Notes under the pieces: generated by a model
The model's input: the letters and a program-made list of their open reading frames with translations, nothing else
The model's database searches: none
What the model was told of the DNA's origin: nothing
Translations under genes and position numbers: made by a program
From: Pseudofabraea citricarpa
Lineage: Eukaryota > Ascomycota > Leotiomycetes > Helotiales > Dermateaceae
Length of the DNA: 64,000 nt
Assembly: GCA_029641185.1 (NCBI GenBank)
Contig: JAPWGK010000021.1
Span: 248,001 to 312,000 of the forward strand
Direction: 5' to 3'
Shown here: piece by piece, positions 22,754-34,328 of the stretch
How the letters are laid out: every line of letters begins with the position of its first letter
How positions within the stretch are numbered: position 1 is the first letter of the stretch

Positions 22754-24278
22754 ATGGGTTCTATTTCCAAGCGGGTCGCAGTTATCGGTGCCGGAGTTAG
22801 TGGCCTAACGGCAGCGAGACATTTAATAGACTCGGGAATTGATGTTGTGGTTTTTGAAAGGTCCGCTACGGCTGGTGGTATTTGGTCTTACGATGAGCGT
22901 CAGCCTCTGGAGCCGAAATATCCATCTGTGATACCATCAATTGCAGATTTCGTCGAAGAGGATGAAAAACTTGTTGGTCTTAGCGAGGAAGAATTAAAGT
23001 TGCGACATGCTCCTCCAGGGTTAGTTAAGTGATTCCCACCACGCAGAAGTATCTGACATATATGATAAAAGCCCGGCATATGATGGACTTAAAAACAATA
23101 TCTCTACCATGCTGCAGGAGCTGAAAGAGTATCCTTGGAAGAAAGGGACAGAGGACTTTGTCAATGTTAGAGTCATTGGCGATTATCTCCAGTCATTCTC
23201 TCAAAACTTTGGAGTTGAGCCTTTGATCAAATATCATACTCGTGTAGAGAAAGTGACCAAGCAAGGCACACGTTGGCTTGTTAGGTCGACGACCTTGACT
23301 CAAGATAGCCGAGCAAAGGTGGAAGAGAACGATGTAGGCAATCTTCAAAAGGACGAGAAGAAAGAAGAAAAAAGCAAGGCTAACATCAAGCAGCTATTCG
23401 ACGGAGTAGTTGTTGCTTCAGGCCACTACCATGCCTGTAGAGTCCCTGATATTCCGGGCCTCAAAGAATGGAAATCTACCTGGCCAGAACGGGTACAACA
23501 CTCCAAAAAGTATAGAAGACCTGAGGGGTTTGAGGGCAAAAATGTGCTTCTTATTGGCGCTGGTGTCTCCTCCACTGATATTGGACGGGAAATAAGCGGT
23601 GTTGCAAACCGAATCTATCAGAGCAGTCGTGGTGGGCTATTCGATTTACCAGAAGACTTTCTTCCTCCGAATGTGAAACGTGTGGGAGCAGTCAGCCACT
23701 TTGGTATTCCATCAGCAGATGGTTCTCCACCCTCTATCTTCTTGAAGGATGGAGAAGAGCTACTCGGTATCGACAAGGTCATAATAGCCACAGGTTATCA
23801 TATTACGTATCCATTCTTGCGAGAACTTCACGATGACCTCGCCACACCCGATACCACAGATGAAACCGTTCTTGTGACAGACGGTACTCAGGTACACAAT
23901 CTCCACAAAGACATATTTTACATTCCTGATCCAACTTTGGCTTTTGTGGGAGTGCCGTACTATGTGGCGACTTTCACTCTCTTCGAATTTCAAGCCATTG
24001 CCATTGCAGCTGTAGTATCTGGAAGAGCTCAATTACCACCCAAAGATGAAATACGAGCCGAGTACCAAAAGAAGCTTCAAGAAAAGGGGTCGGGGCGCAC
24101 TTTCCACTCCTTGAAGGATGAAGAAGTTGAGTATGTCGATTCACTAGTAGAGTGGATCAATCGCGAAGCAGAAAAGTCCGGAGGAAAGCGTATTGAAGGT
24201 CATTCTGCAGCTTGGCATGCAGAGAATGAACACAAGATGGAAAAGATAAAGCAAATCGCTGAGTCGTTCAATAAATAG
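22754..24278 (+). CDS. Flavin-containing monooxygenase (FMO-like)
   Basis: A FAD/NADPH-dependent monooxygenase of 490 residues. I use ATG 22754 (MGSISKRVAVIGAG); an in-frame ATG two codons earlier is equally possible. One intron, 23020-23071 (52 bp), joins HAPPG to PAYDGLKNNISTM. The FAD Rossmann motif GAGVSGL is at the extreme N-terminus. The second, NADPH-binding motif is GAGVSSTDIGREI, and the FMO/BVMO-type ATGY motif is VIIATGYHITYPF. The layout (FAD site, NADPH site, ATGY, C-terminal helix) is that of class-B FMOs. Substrates are soft nucleophiles (N or S) or a secondary-metabolite intermediate; none can be deduced. No biosynthetic cluster surrounds it. It appears soluble; no transmembrane anchor or peroxisomal signal was seen. 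Confidence 0.9.
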
Positions 24279-24807
24279 ATTCTAGGTATCTACCCAAATT
24301 AGCCAAGACATAAAAGATATGCCTTTAGTATATCTTTATCCGCAGTTATGCACTGCTTCATGACGTTACTATACCTATCAGTTTCTTAATGCCGTGATTT
24401 GTCGGGAAAATGCGAAATTTGAAAGAATTAATTTGGGGTTAAACCGGGTGTTAAAAAATACAGGTATGTTTATAAAATCTCTAGAGGTAAACTTAGTTTG
24501 TGAACTTAGTATAAAAACACCAGCTAAAGTGGTTGTGGTGTTGTCATCGCCTAAAAAGGAAAGGCGCCCCTTTTTGCGCTTTGGCGACACGCTAGAGTCG
24601 CGTACTCAGGAAATTCGACGGACATGGATCGAGACCGCGTCGTGATTGTCCTCACACCAAGAAACAGAACATAACCCGAAGATTCCCTGCACAACTTACC
24701 AAATCCCAAATCCGTGTCCTAAATACACTCTTCGATCCAGGAAAAACTCATCAGCTTACACTCTTATGGCATTCTTATAATTGGCACTGTCCAGCTACTA
24801 TCTTTGG
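24279..24807. other. Intergenic, no gene seen
   Basis: 3' flank of the FMO gene and distal promoter of CDC45. Confidence 0.5.
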
Positions 24808-24813
24808 ACGCGT
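24808..24813. promoter_or_regulatory. MCB-type ACGCGT box upstream of CDC45
   Basis: A perfect ACGCGT palindrome 121 bp before the CDC45 ATG, in the context GGACGCGTCC. ACGCGT is the MBF (MluI cell-cycle box) site that drives G1/S genes in fungi. Its function here is inferred. Confidence 0.6.
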
Positions 24814-24911
24814 CCAAAGCCCCCAGCGGTACCACGAACACAGTCTTACAATCACCCAATCTACTGCTCAAAACTCCAGCTTGGCTTTGTCTTATAGTGT
24901 AATGGTCTTTG

Positions 24912-24917
24912 ACGCGT
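24912..24917. promoter_or_regulatory. Second MCB-type ACGCGT box upstream of CDC45
   Basis: A second perfect ACGCGT, 17 bp before the ATG (context TTTGACGCGTTC). Its very close position suggests it lies at or near the transcription start. Confidence 0.55.
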
Positions 24918-24933
24918 TCTGCGGTCAATAACC

Positions 24934-27615
24934 ATGTATCTTCCACGATCACTGCTTTCGACATTATATCTCCATCTTCAGAAAACACATCACACCTTAT
25001 CTCCCCAGGTTCAGATTCTTGTAGCACTTGATCCCGATGCATTATGCGGCTGCCGAATCCTTACACAACTGCTGAAGCGCGACTACATACCTCATAAGAT
25101 CCAACCAATTGCAGGATACAGCGACTTGGAGAAGGCTGGCAAGAATGTTATACAACCCATGATGGAAAGCCAGGGAGGAAGTGGCGGGGTAGTAATATGT
25201 CTTGGTGTTGGAGGATTGATTGATCTTGGAGGCTTGTTGGGTATCGATGCGGAGGGTGAACAAAGCAGTTATGGTGGGGTGGAGGTCTGGGTTGTAGACG
25301 CGCGACGTCCTTGGAATCTTGGAAATGTCTTTGGTGGTCTTCCACGAGGGTTGGACCAAGAAGAGGATCAACACAGTCTTATTGGCATCGATGGAGGAAA
25401 AATTGGTCGCAACTACAAACCGGGGAAGGGCGGCATAATTGTTTTTGATGATGGTGATATTGAGGAGGATTTGAATGCCGAAAGAGATGCATACCTAGCA
25501 TTGGTGGAAATGCCCGAAGTGGACGAGAATGAGGACAGTGATGGTAGCGATACTGAAAGCGAAGACGGTGCCGATGATGACAATCAGCAAAACCCGAGAC
25601 CTGGACAGAAGAGGAAATCTTGGTCAGACCGAGACGAAGAGGCTGAGAGTAGTGACGATGATGATAGACCGCGCCAGAGGCGGCGAAGTAACTCGGTATG
25701 TGAATCAAAAGAAACTCATTTCGTGTACTAATATTCTCAAAGTCAAGCCCGATCGCAGACTCGCCTTCGCGTCCGCCACAACGAGGACTCATGTCTCTCC
25801 ATGGCCCACCAGAGCTTCCATCCTCAGCACATTCTCGATCAGCATCCCCAACACCAGCACAACCCCCCAAAGCTCCATCTGCGAGAACTCTACGGCGCCG
25901 ACTTATCAAACTGCGCCGAAAGAATGAAACTGTTCTACAAGCTTATTATTCACTAGGCGCTTCCTACTCAGAACCAATCGCGTCGATGATGTATTCCTTG
26001 GCATCAGAACTTGGTCGAGAAGACAATGAGATGTTATGGATGACGATTGTAGGAGTTACCTCCATGGAATTATATGGCCGATCATCTTCAGGTGTGGCAA
26101 TCTCTACTCAGAAATCTTCCCAGGGTTGGATGGGTACGAGAGGGTCACGAATACGGCAGTTGCTTCGAGATGAAGTTCGTCGTTTAAACCCTCCCGAACT
26201 GAGTGATTCCGTCTTTGGTGCCAACCGAAATATCTTACCCGAAGACAATGGAGTCATTCCAACCACAGCCAAGGGTCCTCAAGATTTTAGCATACGTCTA
26301 TCACCCGAGCCCAAGTTCCTCCTTATCAGACATTGGAGTCTCTATGACAGTATGTTGCATTCCCCATACCTTTCTGCTCGATTACACATCTGGTCAGAAA
26401 GTGGGCGTAAGCGATTGCACAAGTTGCTCGCCAAAATGGGTGTCAGTCTTGTCCAATGTAAGCAGAGTTATACTCACATGGATATGGACTTGAAGCGAGG
26501 ACTTCGTTCAAATCTTCTCAAATACTCTACGATGTACGGTCTCGATGATTTAGTTCCAGCTGCAGATACTGATGGCAGGGATCGAGGAGGGACGAAAGAA
26601 GGCTGGGGTTTCGTGAGAAGTTGGGGATGGAGAGCGACATTAAGTGCACAGGATGTCGGTGTAGTTGTCGGTGCTATTCTTGAAGTTGGGAAGAAAGCTG
26701 TAACTACACTGGAAAATGGTGGATGGGATCGCAGCCGAGAGCTCAAAGAGACAACAGATGAAGATGGTACTTTAGAGGGCGAAGAATGGGTGGGAAGGTT
26801 CTGGGATGCTTATGATGCCCTCGCAGAGTTAGTAGCTCCAGAAACAAGGTTGATCACTACTAACATTTCACAGAATCGAGGATCTCAAGGCAGCCCTCCC
26901 AACAGCTCAGCATCTCCATCGCGCAATCCTGCGTACTGGAACTTCACTTATCGAAAAACGTCAGATACGTCATCTTCGAGCGTTCCGAATGGCTGTTGTT
27001 AAAGAAGGTCCAGATGTGGCATTGTTCACACATCCTGCAGCTCTCACAAAGCTTGCTCTCTGGGTCGGTGAAGCCATTGCCGAACAGGAAAGAGAGAGCA
27101 AAGGTAAACTTGGACATGGTGGCCGTGGAACTCCTCTTGTCGTTGCTGGTTTGAATGAGAACCGCGGTGTGTATGTTGTCGTAGGCACTGGTGGTGGAGG
27201 AGGGGGCGGACTTGGATTTGGAGACCAGACCGCTGCCAAAGAGAGGCGAGAGAAGAGAGAAGCAAAAGCAAAGGCTCGCGAGCTCAAAAAGCTAAACAAG
27301 CAGAAAATCCGGGACCAGAAGCGAGAAGCAAAGCGAAAGGCTTCAAACAATGAAGAAGATGATGATGATGAAGAGGACGAGACAGAATCAGAAGCCTCGG
27401 ATTCATCGTCTGATGAGGAGGAAGACGAAGAAGACGAGAAATCCAAAGTCAGAGGTTACGGCAACAACAAATTCGGAAATGCCTTTCAGGAAGTCGTGGA
27501 GGAGACGAACGCACGGGTTCGAATCGATAGTTTCGAGCATTGCGTTGTTGAAGTCAAGAAAGAGGACCTGTCTGGATTTCTTGAGAGCTTGAGTATGAAA
27601 GCCGTCGTCGGATGA
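24934..27615 (+). CDS. CDC45: CDC45, replicative helicase (CMG) subunit
   Basis: An essential DNA-replication factor that joins MCM2-7 and GINS to form the CMG helicase. 862 residues. Exons are 24934-25695, 25743-26827 and 26874-27615; introns of 47 and 46 bp, the second with a CTAAC branch site. The N-terminus MYLPRSLLSTLYLHL and the DHH-like core VALDPDALCGCRILTQLLKR with HKIQPIAGY are diagnostic. An acidic Ser-rich loop (about residues 175-250) and a basic stretch with RRRSNS follow. The middle holds LRRRLIKLRRKNETVLQAYY, FLLIRHWSLYDSML and the KLLAKMGVSL region. Near the C-terminus there is a basic-acidic coiled stretch (KERREKREAKAKARELKKLN then an Asp/Glu run) and a closing domain with NKFGNAFQEVVEETNARVRI. 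Two MCB boxes lie just upstream. Confidence 0.97.
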
Positions 27616-28288
27616 GTCTTCGCTGGATCGGTCAGATCAAAAACTTGATGTAGATATGTGTTTATGACATAAGGTGCTGGGAATTGGAATGGCGGTGTTC
27701 TTTTGCTTGGCATAGTAGCATACGGGCGCTTGGGACAGGCAAGCAAGCATTGGATGGAAGAGTGGCATAGTGTCCTTAATGAGATCAACTTGAATTATTC
27801 GATTCCTTAATAATGTCCAAAGATGATAGGTGAAGCTTGCAGTTCGAGACAACAGCAAAATAACTATGGTTAGATCGCTATATACATGATCCGAGAATGC
27901 AATTTCTTTGTCTGCTCTACAATCCCCCAACTTTTATAATACTATCGGCCGTTTCCAAGTCATCCCTTCATACTTTACGGTTCCAATGTCGCTCCATCAC
28001 CTAGCCCAGTAGCCAGCCGCCACAGCGCCAAAATAGAGCTGAGTCATCAAGCGTGCGTTTTACTTCCTGCAAGTGCTTATGTTATTAGGATTTCAATCAA
28101 GCCATAGCCTTTTGGAAAGCTTACCAAGCCAAATCCTTGATAAGTGTCAATCAATATGCCTTTAGAAATATAAATATCGGCGAATGCTACGAGCATTTAC
28201 AGTTCAAATTCTCCCATCTACCTGATAAAATTTTGGCTATATCTTTTTACAACCAACTTTCAGAACAACGCCAGGCTTGGACTTTAGT
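27616..28288. other. Intergenic, no gene seen
   Basis: 3' region of CDC45 and promoter of the SnoaL-like gene. Antisense ORFs at 27486-27930 lack coding character. Confidence 0.5.
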
Positions 28289-28690
28289 ATGGCTCTCATT
28301 CTTCCGACTTCTCCCTCCGAAGAAGCAGTTGTAATCCGCAGCCTTTTGCACGCAAATCTGCTCTCCGTATTCAATGAGCGTAATGCCTCTGCCCGAAACG
28401 AGGTCATCAAAAACATCTACGCGGAGGATGTTATCTGGTACGAGCCCGACCGCGTGAATCAGGGACAAGATGCTCTGGGCAAGCGAGCGGCCGACCTTCT
28501 TGCAGAGAGTCCAGGATTCGGATTTCAGTTTGATGGAAATATGATCGTGACGCAGAATCTAGGGGTTCTGAATTGGAAATTTGGTCCTGCTGGTGATCCT
28601 GAGTTGGTGAAGGGCGTGGATATTATTCTGGTTGAGGGTGCGAAGATTAAGGCGCTCTGGACTGCGCTTACAAAAGTACCAGAGCAATAG
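28289..28690 (+). CDS. SnoaL-like / NTF2-fold small protein (133 aa)
   Basis: A single-exon gene; the first ATG (MALILPTSPSEEA) is used. The order of elements fits a SnoaL-like NTF2 fold: an N-terminal helix with FNERNASARNEVIKNIYAED, then VIWYEPDRVNQGQDALGKRA, ADLLAESPGFGFQFDGN, LGVLNWKFGPAG, and the closing strand VDIILVEGAKIKALWTAL. Such folds host small-ligand binding or isomerase/hydrolase activity, but many fungal members have no known substrate. No signal peptide. It is probably cytosolic. Confidence 0.75.
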   Translation: MALILPTSPSEEAVVIRSLLHANLLSVFNERNASARNEVIKNIYAEDVIWYEPDRVNQGQDALGKRAADLLAESPGFGFQFDGNMIVTQNLGVLNWKFGPAGDPELVKGVDIILVEGAKIKALWTALTKVPEQ

Positions 28691-29075
28691 ATCTAAGACC
28701 TTGTGCTTGTAACAGATGCGTATACATTTATACAAACGGGAGAGGGGAAGGCTTCAAAAATCCAGCCAGTTAGCGATCGCTTACACAACAGTAATAAAGT
28801 TCTATCTTGAATAATTTCCAGCAGCGTCATAAATAAAAATTTGTGTGCCGTGTTATAAACACTTGATAGAAACTATTTACAGCCTATTCTACTTCTCCCC
28901 ACATACAATAACGTCTCATCGGCCGTTTTGAATTTCCTAGCACTTACTAGTTTTCTACCTCTGCAGTTCTTAAAGACTTCAAAATTAAAACACAACTGCG
29001 AGAAGCCTTAAACCTCGAGAATAGAAAATAAACAACTCTTTGGGATGACGGGTTCCAGCAACAGTAAGAGACTGT
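28691..29075. other. Convergent intergenic region, no gene seen
   Basis: 3' flanks of the SnoaL-like gene (plus) and the carboxylesterase (minus). Confidence 0.5.
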
Positions 29076-31165
29076 TTAGAATAAGCTTATCATGTACTCT
29101 ATCCCCTCCTTTCGTACAACGTCATCTTCGACATAGCTTGTGACGTTGGCATCGAACACGAAATTCTTTGGTGCATCATTGGTATACTGCGGCCATGTCG
29201 TCCCATTGACTTTTGAACCGGGTTAGATATATGATAATCAGATTAGAGATAGCATAAACTTACTGCTTCCATCAATGTTTGGGTTTCCCGTGGCTATAAA
29301 AGCAGCCCACGTAGTAGCCATAGTATAAGCCAGGTCGGTGTAAGACTGTGGTTTGTTGAGCCATGGGTTGACATCGTAGTCTGTGCCAGTCGTATCATCA
29401 AAAACGAAAACGATCTCCTTTGCATGAGTGGCACCAATGTATCGAGGTATCCCATTGACGATGACGTTCCACCGATATTGAAAAACTCTAGATTAGGGCT
29501 TCTCATCAGTATTCATCACTTAGTGTATGATTCATTGAAGCATTGGAAACTCACGGAACACCATATGTGGACCAAATTTGAGCTGCATAGCGTGTGGGAG
29601 CAATGATCCAATAATCACCTGCAAAGGTAACTTCACGCTTATATTGGTAACCCAGCTCCGAACCTAGGTCGTTCGGATAAGTAGCAAGGACCTGGTCTGT
29701 AGAATTCTGAGGATACAAATCTGCGAACTTTTCTGCCACCGTCGAATTGACACCAAGTGATATAATATATGCCAGGAACTCGTCGTCGGTGTTAACCTTG
29801 GATGCAGGATAGAAGGTTGCGTTGTCGAAGTTATTACCCGGTACGAAAGCTGCTCCTTCGTCTGTGTTGCTGCCCAGCAAGTATGGCACTTTCACAAAAT
29901 CGCCTCGCTCTAACTGGCGTGCTGGAACATCAGCAACGAAATCGTTATCTAGAACTGTATTTCATTAGCTTAGGTGCGCAGAGTTTTCTTGTGTAAAGAA
30001 TCTTACTTGGTCCATAATTCGCACCGGATGTGGCAGTAGAGTTCACCAAGTCGTTAAGAGTATCGATTGGCACGTTTCTTAAGCATTCGAGTGTGTCGGC
30101 TGCGTCGTTACAGCCTGTGCCTGAAGTGAGATTGGCATAAACCTCATCCCACACATCGGTAGACAGAACTAAGAATGGAGTTAATACTGTAATATAATTA
30201 AAGGAGTCCGGGGTAAAATACATTCTGCAAATGGTGTAAATCCTGCTGGTGATCCCGATTCGGAGATTGCTCCTCTAAATAGGCCATCATCACGACCATT
30301 ATAAGCCAAGAGTTGGGCACCGACTGAGCCAGCACCGCTGATCAAAATATTAGCAAAGAAAGTAGATTTGGGGAGAATTACATACGCGCTGTTGCCGTAT
30401 ATTGTGACTTTATCTGGATCTCCACCAAAGGCAGCAATATTTTCTGAGAATGGAGTTAGCTGGCATTACTGGTTAAGAGCATAACGTTGAGATGTTTACC
30501 TTGAATCCAATGGAGCGCCAATCTTTGGTCTCTAAACCCAAGGTTTGTAGCTCCTGCTTTCAATACTGCAGATCCGCCCAAAAAGCCAAAGGCAGAAACA
30601 CGATAGTTAAAGCTAACGGTCATGATAGGCACACCTGCCGAGATAGCGTCTTGAATTATAAATGAGGAATTCAAACGGGGGTCACTACTTCCACCCATGT
30701 AATATCCACCTCCATAGATGTACACACCAACTGGCAGAAGTTCGTCGGTGTAGTTCGATGGTCGAAAAACATTGATGGTCAAGCAATCCTCAGATACAAG
30801 TTTCCCAAGCTTAGCAAGACGAGTTGCATCGTTCTAATCAGTTGTTAGTGGATAAGTTACTACTGAGATTGTAGAAGGCTACTTACGCCGTAACCGTAAC
30901 AAATGCTGCCAAATTCAGTCGCACTTCTTGTCTCGTTCCATGTGGTGTTCAAAGAAGCCGGAGGAGCAAATCGGAGAGGGCCTTGAACTGGCGGAAGCGC
31001 GTATGGCATGCCGAGGAAAAAGTCCTGGTTATATGACGAAGAATGAACTCCAGCATATGTACCGTTGAGGACAGTCGCCAGTGGTGCTTCTTGCGAGACC
31101 GACTTGGAGATACTGCAAGCGACCAAGAGAGCACTCCATAGGAAACGAGTTGTTGGACCGGTCAT
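29076..31165 (-). CDS. Secreted type-B carboxylesterase / lipase-like alpha/beta hydrolase
   Basis: A 568-residue secreted ester hydrolase in eight exons: 31165-30887, 30833-30500, 30443-30386, 30337-30222, 30178-30007, 29954-29555, 29487-29274 and 29209-29076. All seven introns (43-67 bp) keep a single 1707-nt frame. The signal peptide is within the first 25 residues ([20 protein letters not shown]). Family motifs are [17 protein letters not shown] near the N-terminus, [11 protein letters not shown], the oxyanion loop [11 protein letters not shown], and the nucleophile elbow GNSAGAGSVG (GNSAG instead of the commoner GESAG). Also present are SNTDEGAAF with the acidic triad residue and [12 protein letters not shown] with the catalytic histidine. 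N-glycosylation sequons are frequent. Substrate is unknown; fungal members include lipases, cholesterol esterases and mycotoxin esterases. Confidence 0.93.
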
Positions 31166-32960
31166 TTTGGTAGTATGTCAAAGAGTTGTGTCAAACTACT
31201 GAGGGAGAAGACTGAATATTCGGTTCTATCTCAGACTTCTTATATACTGCAAAAAGAAAACTACAGGCTCATATTCATATCTATTACCAGGGTATCTTTT
31301 TTCGACGTCATCCAATCCTGCATTGGATATTGTCATTAAACTCCCGCTAGCTAGAACATTCGGTTCAAAGCCATAAGTGGAACTAACTTGCAGTAGAGAT
31401 CCATCCCAACATCATGTTATGCGGATGTACAATCAGACTTGGAGGAAGATATTCGGTTTGGGAAGAATAAGGTTACTCCATGGAGGTCCGCCCGGTTTCC
31501 CGTCCGTATCTTCATCCTTAAGCGTGGCAGGATTAAGTTGGCCGGGGACGAGCCGAACCGTCGCTCCCGACAGAACAAACCCCTCGGCACCAGCTCGGCA
31601 GGCAATAAAAAGCAGAAAATGGCTCTGATAGTACGGCAGCCACTAAGATAAGGTAACTGGCTGTATCTCTGCACCTTTCACTCTCCTAGTACGGATTTCA
31701 TTTAAAGAGCTTGTTTACAGTAGCTTAAGTGTATACTTTGTCTTCATGTTTTGTATTCATTGGCATCCAATTATATGATGGGTGCTTTTTTTCTTGCAAC
31801 CTTTAAGCGACAAGTGACGATTTTCAAATCCCTAGCGCCAACCCCCTCCCTTCTGAAGAAATAGATTCTGTTTATCTTTTGCTAAAGAGGAGAACAGCCC
31901 TTGGGTTCAGGGGGAAACCCCAGCATGCAGTCTATCAGGAGCGATGCTAGAAGCACATTCATAATACTAGCTCGCACTTTCGCACTCGGATAGCTATCTC
32001 GCATGGCCTAGTAGTATTCGGGTTGTCTGCACAGTCTCGTCACTCGTTCATTAGTCTAGGGCTTGCAGTAATGGCGGAAAATAAAGTTTTGAAAAAGCAG
32101 GTACAGAAGTGCCCTACTTTGCGCGTGGGGGTTCTTTTCAGGAACAGGCTGACATGCAGTTCGTCATGATGTAATGATGCAATTGGCTTTGATATTGCGT
32201 ACTGACACTAGCTTTTATGGCGAGGTGTGTTGGCGCGGTAATCTTCTTCGTCCAGAAGCTTTGAGACAGCAATTTCTAATTTCTTTGGGAGTCATAAGAT
32301 CAAGTATGCTTGATCACCATCGTTGTATATTCTCGTGGCCAGGTAAAAGGCGGCATATAGTCGGTGGTGGAATGGGGCCCGAAAGCCAGAAGCGTGGGAC
32401 TCCAATTACAGAATTGCTCCCTGTATGCAACATCAGGAGGGAACATTTACTTCTGTGCCATCAGGCAACCCGATTCTACCGCCAGTACCAGTCCAATTAT
32501 CGAGTACACAAGCTGACAGCCTGCAATGTCAGCGGAAGACAGGAAACATTCATCGGTATTGTAAGCACACGAAAAATCCTCTCCTATACAATCGGCTTTA
32601 CTTTTCAGCCAGTATTTGCTCCTAAACTTCCTAACCGTCTTGACGTTGATTCTCATAATTACAGAAAGGATCAGCAAAACACTCCAAAAAGTATCAATAA
32701 GCGAGCACCGAAGAACTACAATTCAGATTCGACGTTCAAGCACTTTCAGAGTCTGCGAAAACAAACAGACCAGCTCAAGATGTTAAACTTCCATTATATA
32801 GAAATCGAAATCGAAATTATGATTATCAACAACAAATCAGAACAAGAGTTACATGTGCCCTAGACAATCACCAATCTGATGAGAAATGCTGATCCCATGG
32901 ATCAGTAAACAAACCCCATACAAAGTACGAAGGAAAAAATCGGGCAGAAACTAGTTTAGG
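31166..32960. other. Intergenic, no convincing gene
   Basis: 1.8 kb holding the carboxylesterase promoter and the 3' flank of the SDR. An ORF of 229 codons at 32174-32863 (plus) was examined and not accepted. Confidence 0.45.
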
Positions 32961-33243
32961 TCATAGCTTACTAAATAACAGTGTACCGATTAGCAACGAG
33001 ACAGCAGGGAAAGGAGAGGTTAAGAGCCATACCAGTATCCCCTCGATCGCATGAATACAAGCCTTCTCCCACACCAGAACCTCATCTCCCTCGGGATAAT
33101 GATCATGTTCTATATCCTTATAGCCATTCTGCTCCCAGATCCTGGGTATGATTGTGAGCGAGTGGCCTAAATTCGGAAAACTCCTAATCAGCACAGCACA
33201 CACAGCAATTGAGAGAATCGAGTGAGACAGGGACGAGAAGAAA

Positions 33244-33274
<31 letters not shown>

Positions 33275-34328
33275 GGTTTATACCGTGAACAGTCTGATCA
33301 GCAGCGATCCTCAAAACGGCCCTCTTCGCATCGCCCAACTCGGCAAACATGACGCCTCCATTCTCCAGCCCATCTCTCACTTTATCACTAATGATTTTCG
33401 TGTGTATATACCTGTCTCATTCTCAATCACCCCTCTCTCACACGATTCAAAAAGACCAAAAAGAAAAGGGAAACAAACCAAGGAGAGATATAGTTCACCC
33501 TCACCCCATTCCTCCACTCGGTCCGTCTCAAACTCCTCCACAATCCCCTCTGTCCATACTTACTCGCATTATAAAGCGGGGTACCAGGCTGATCGATATA
33601 CCCCGCCAAGCTGCCTTGAATAACCAGACACCGATCTCTCGCTGGTGCGTCGTCCGGCTGCTTCTTGAAATAGAACAGCGCAAGGCGAGTGGTGTAGACG
33701 TTTCCGAGGAGGTTGATTTCGAGGATCGAGAGGGACGGTTTAGTGGGCTCGTCGACAGATTCTGGGTAGGATTAGAACACACATTTAGATTCACAGGGGG
33801 AGGATGTACCGGTTTCTGGATAGAGAGGATCCGATGTTGCGACGCCGGCATTCGCGATCACGATGTCGCAGCTCTTGTGAGGCGAGTTGGAGATGGCTTG
33901 TTTGAACATAGCTAGCTGGTCCTCCCATTTCGTCACGTCGCATCTGATGAATTGCGAGTTTCTGCTCATCTCTCTCTATAAGTCCGACTCTCCCTCAAGG
34001 ACAATAAAAAAACAGGAAAAGAAAACTTACCCGGGAAACTCAGCAGCTAATTTCTCACCCGCTTCAACATCAACATCTCCAATCGTCACATATGCTCTGT
34101 TTGAGATACCTACTTAGCATTCCTCCCAAAACTCGCGGTGAAGATAATGAAGAATCAAAATACCTACCCCGCCTCCAAAAACCCCCTCGAGTAAGCCTCT
34201 CCAATCCCACCAGCCCCACCTGTCACAATAACACTCTTCCCCTTCAAGATTCCCAGGTCCAAATTCTGCTCGGCATTGAAGCTGCAATCGAGAGGGCCAG
34301 TATATGTATAAGGAGGTAGTTGCGGCAT
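32961..34328 (-). CDS. Short-chain dehydrogenase/reductase (SDR, 15-hydroxyprostaglandin-dehydrogenase-like)
   Basis: An NAD(P)-dependent oxidoreductase of about 331 residues. Exons are 34328-34168, 34096-34031, 33961-33810, 33761-33479, 33411-33284 and 33166-32961, giving 996 nt in one frame. Rossmann motif TGGAGGIG sits near residue 38; the NAG signature is IANAGVA. The active-site Tyr-x-x-x-Lys is YNASK in GTPLYNASKYGQRGLW, preceded by the serine in VIQGSLAGYI. The fifth intron (117 bp) contains a 30-nt C run on the coding strand; its acceptor must be GAATTTAG, because the upstream GATTAG gives a stop. The C-terminal GHSLTIIPRIWEQNGYKDIE is typical of the fungal family. The final exon may hide one more intron ending at a TAA, which would remove the last, hydrophobic residues after HAIEGIL. 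Confidence 0.85.
33244..33273. repeat. 30-nt poly(G)/poly(C) homopolymer in an SDR intron
   Basis: An uninterrupted run of G on the plus strand (C on the transcribed-sense strand), inside the 33167-33283 intron and immediately downstream of its donor. Length is prone to assembly error. Confidence 0.9.

Noticed and set aside
32174..32863. 229-codon plus-strand ORF
   Set aside because: Composition looks random (scattered Cys, Arg, His), with no motif, no splice partners and a repetitive Glu/Ile end; probably chance.
33222..33623. ORF containing a poly-Gly tract
   Set aside because: Antisense to the SDR gene; the glycine run is only the poly-G intron tract.
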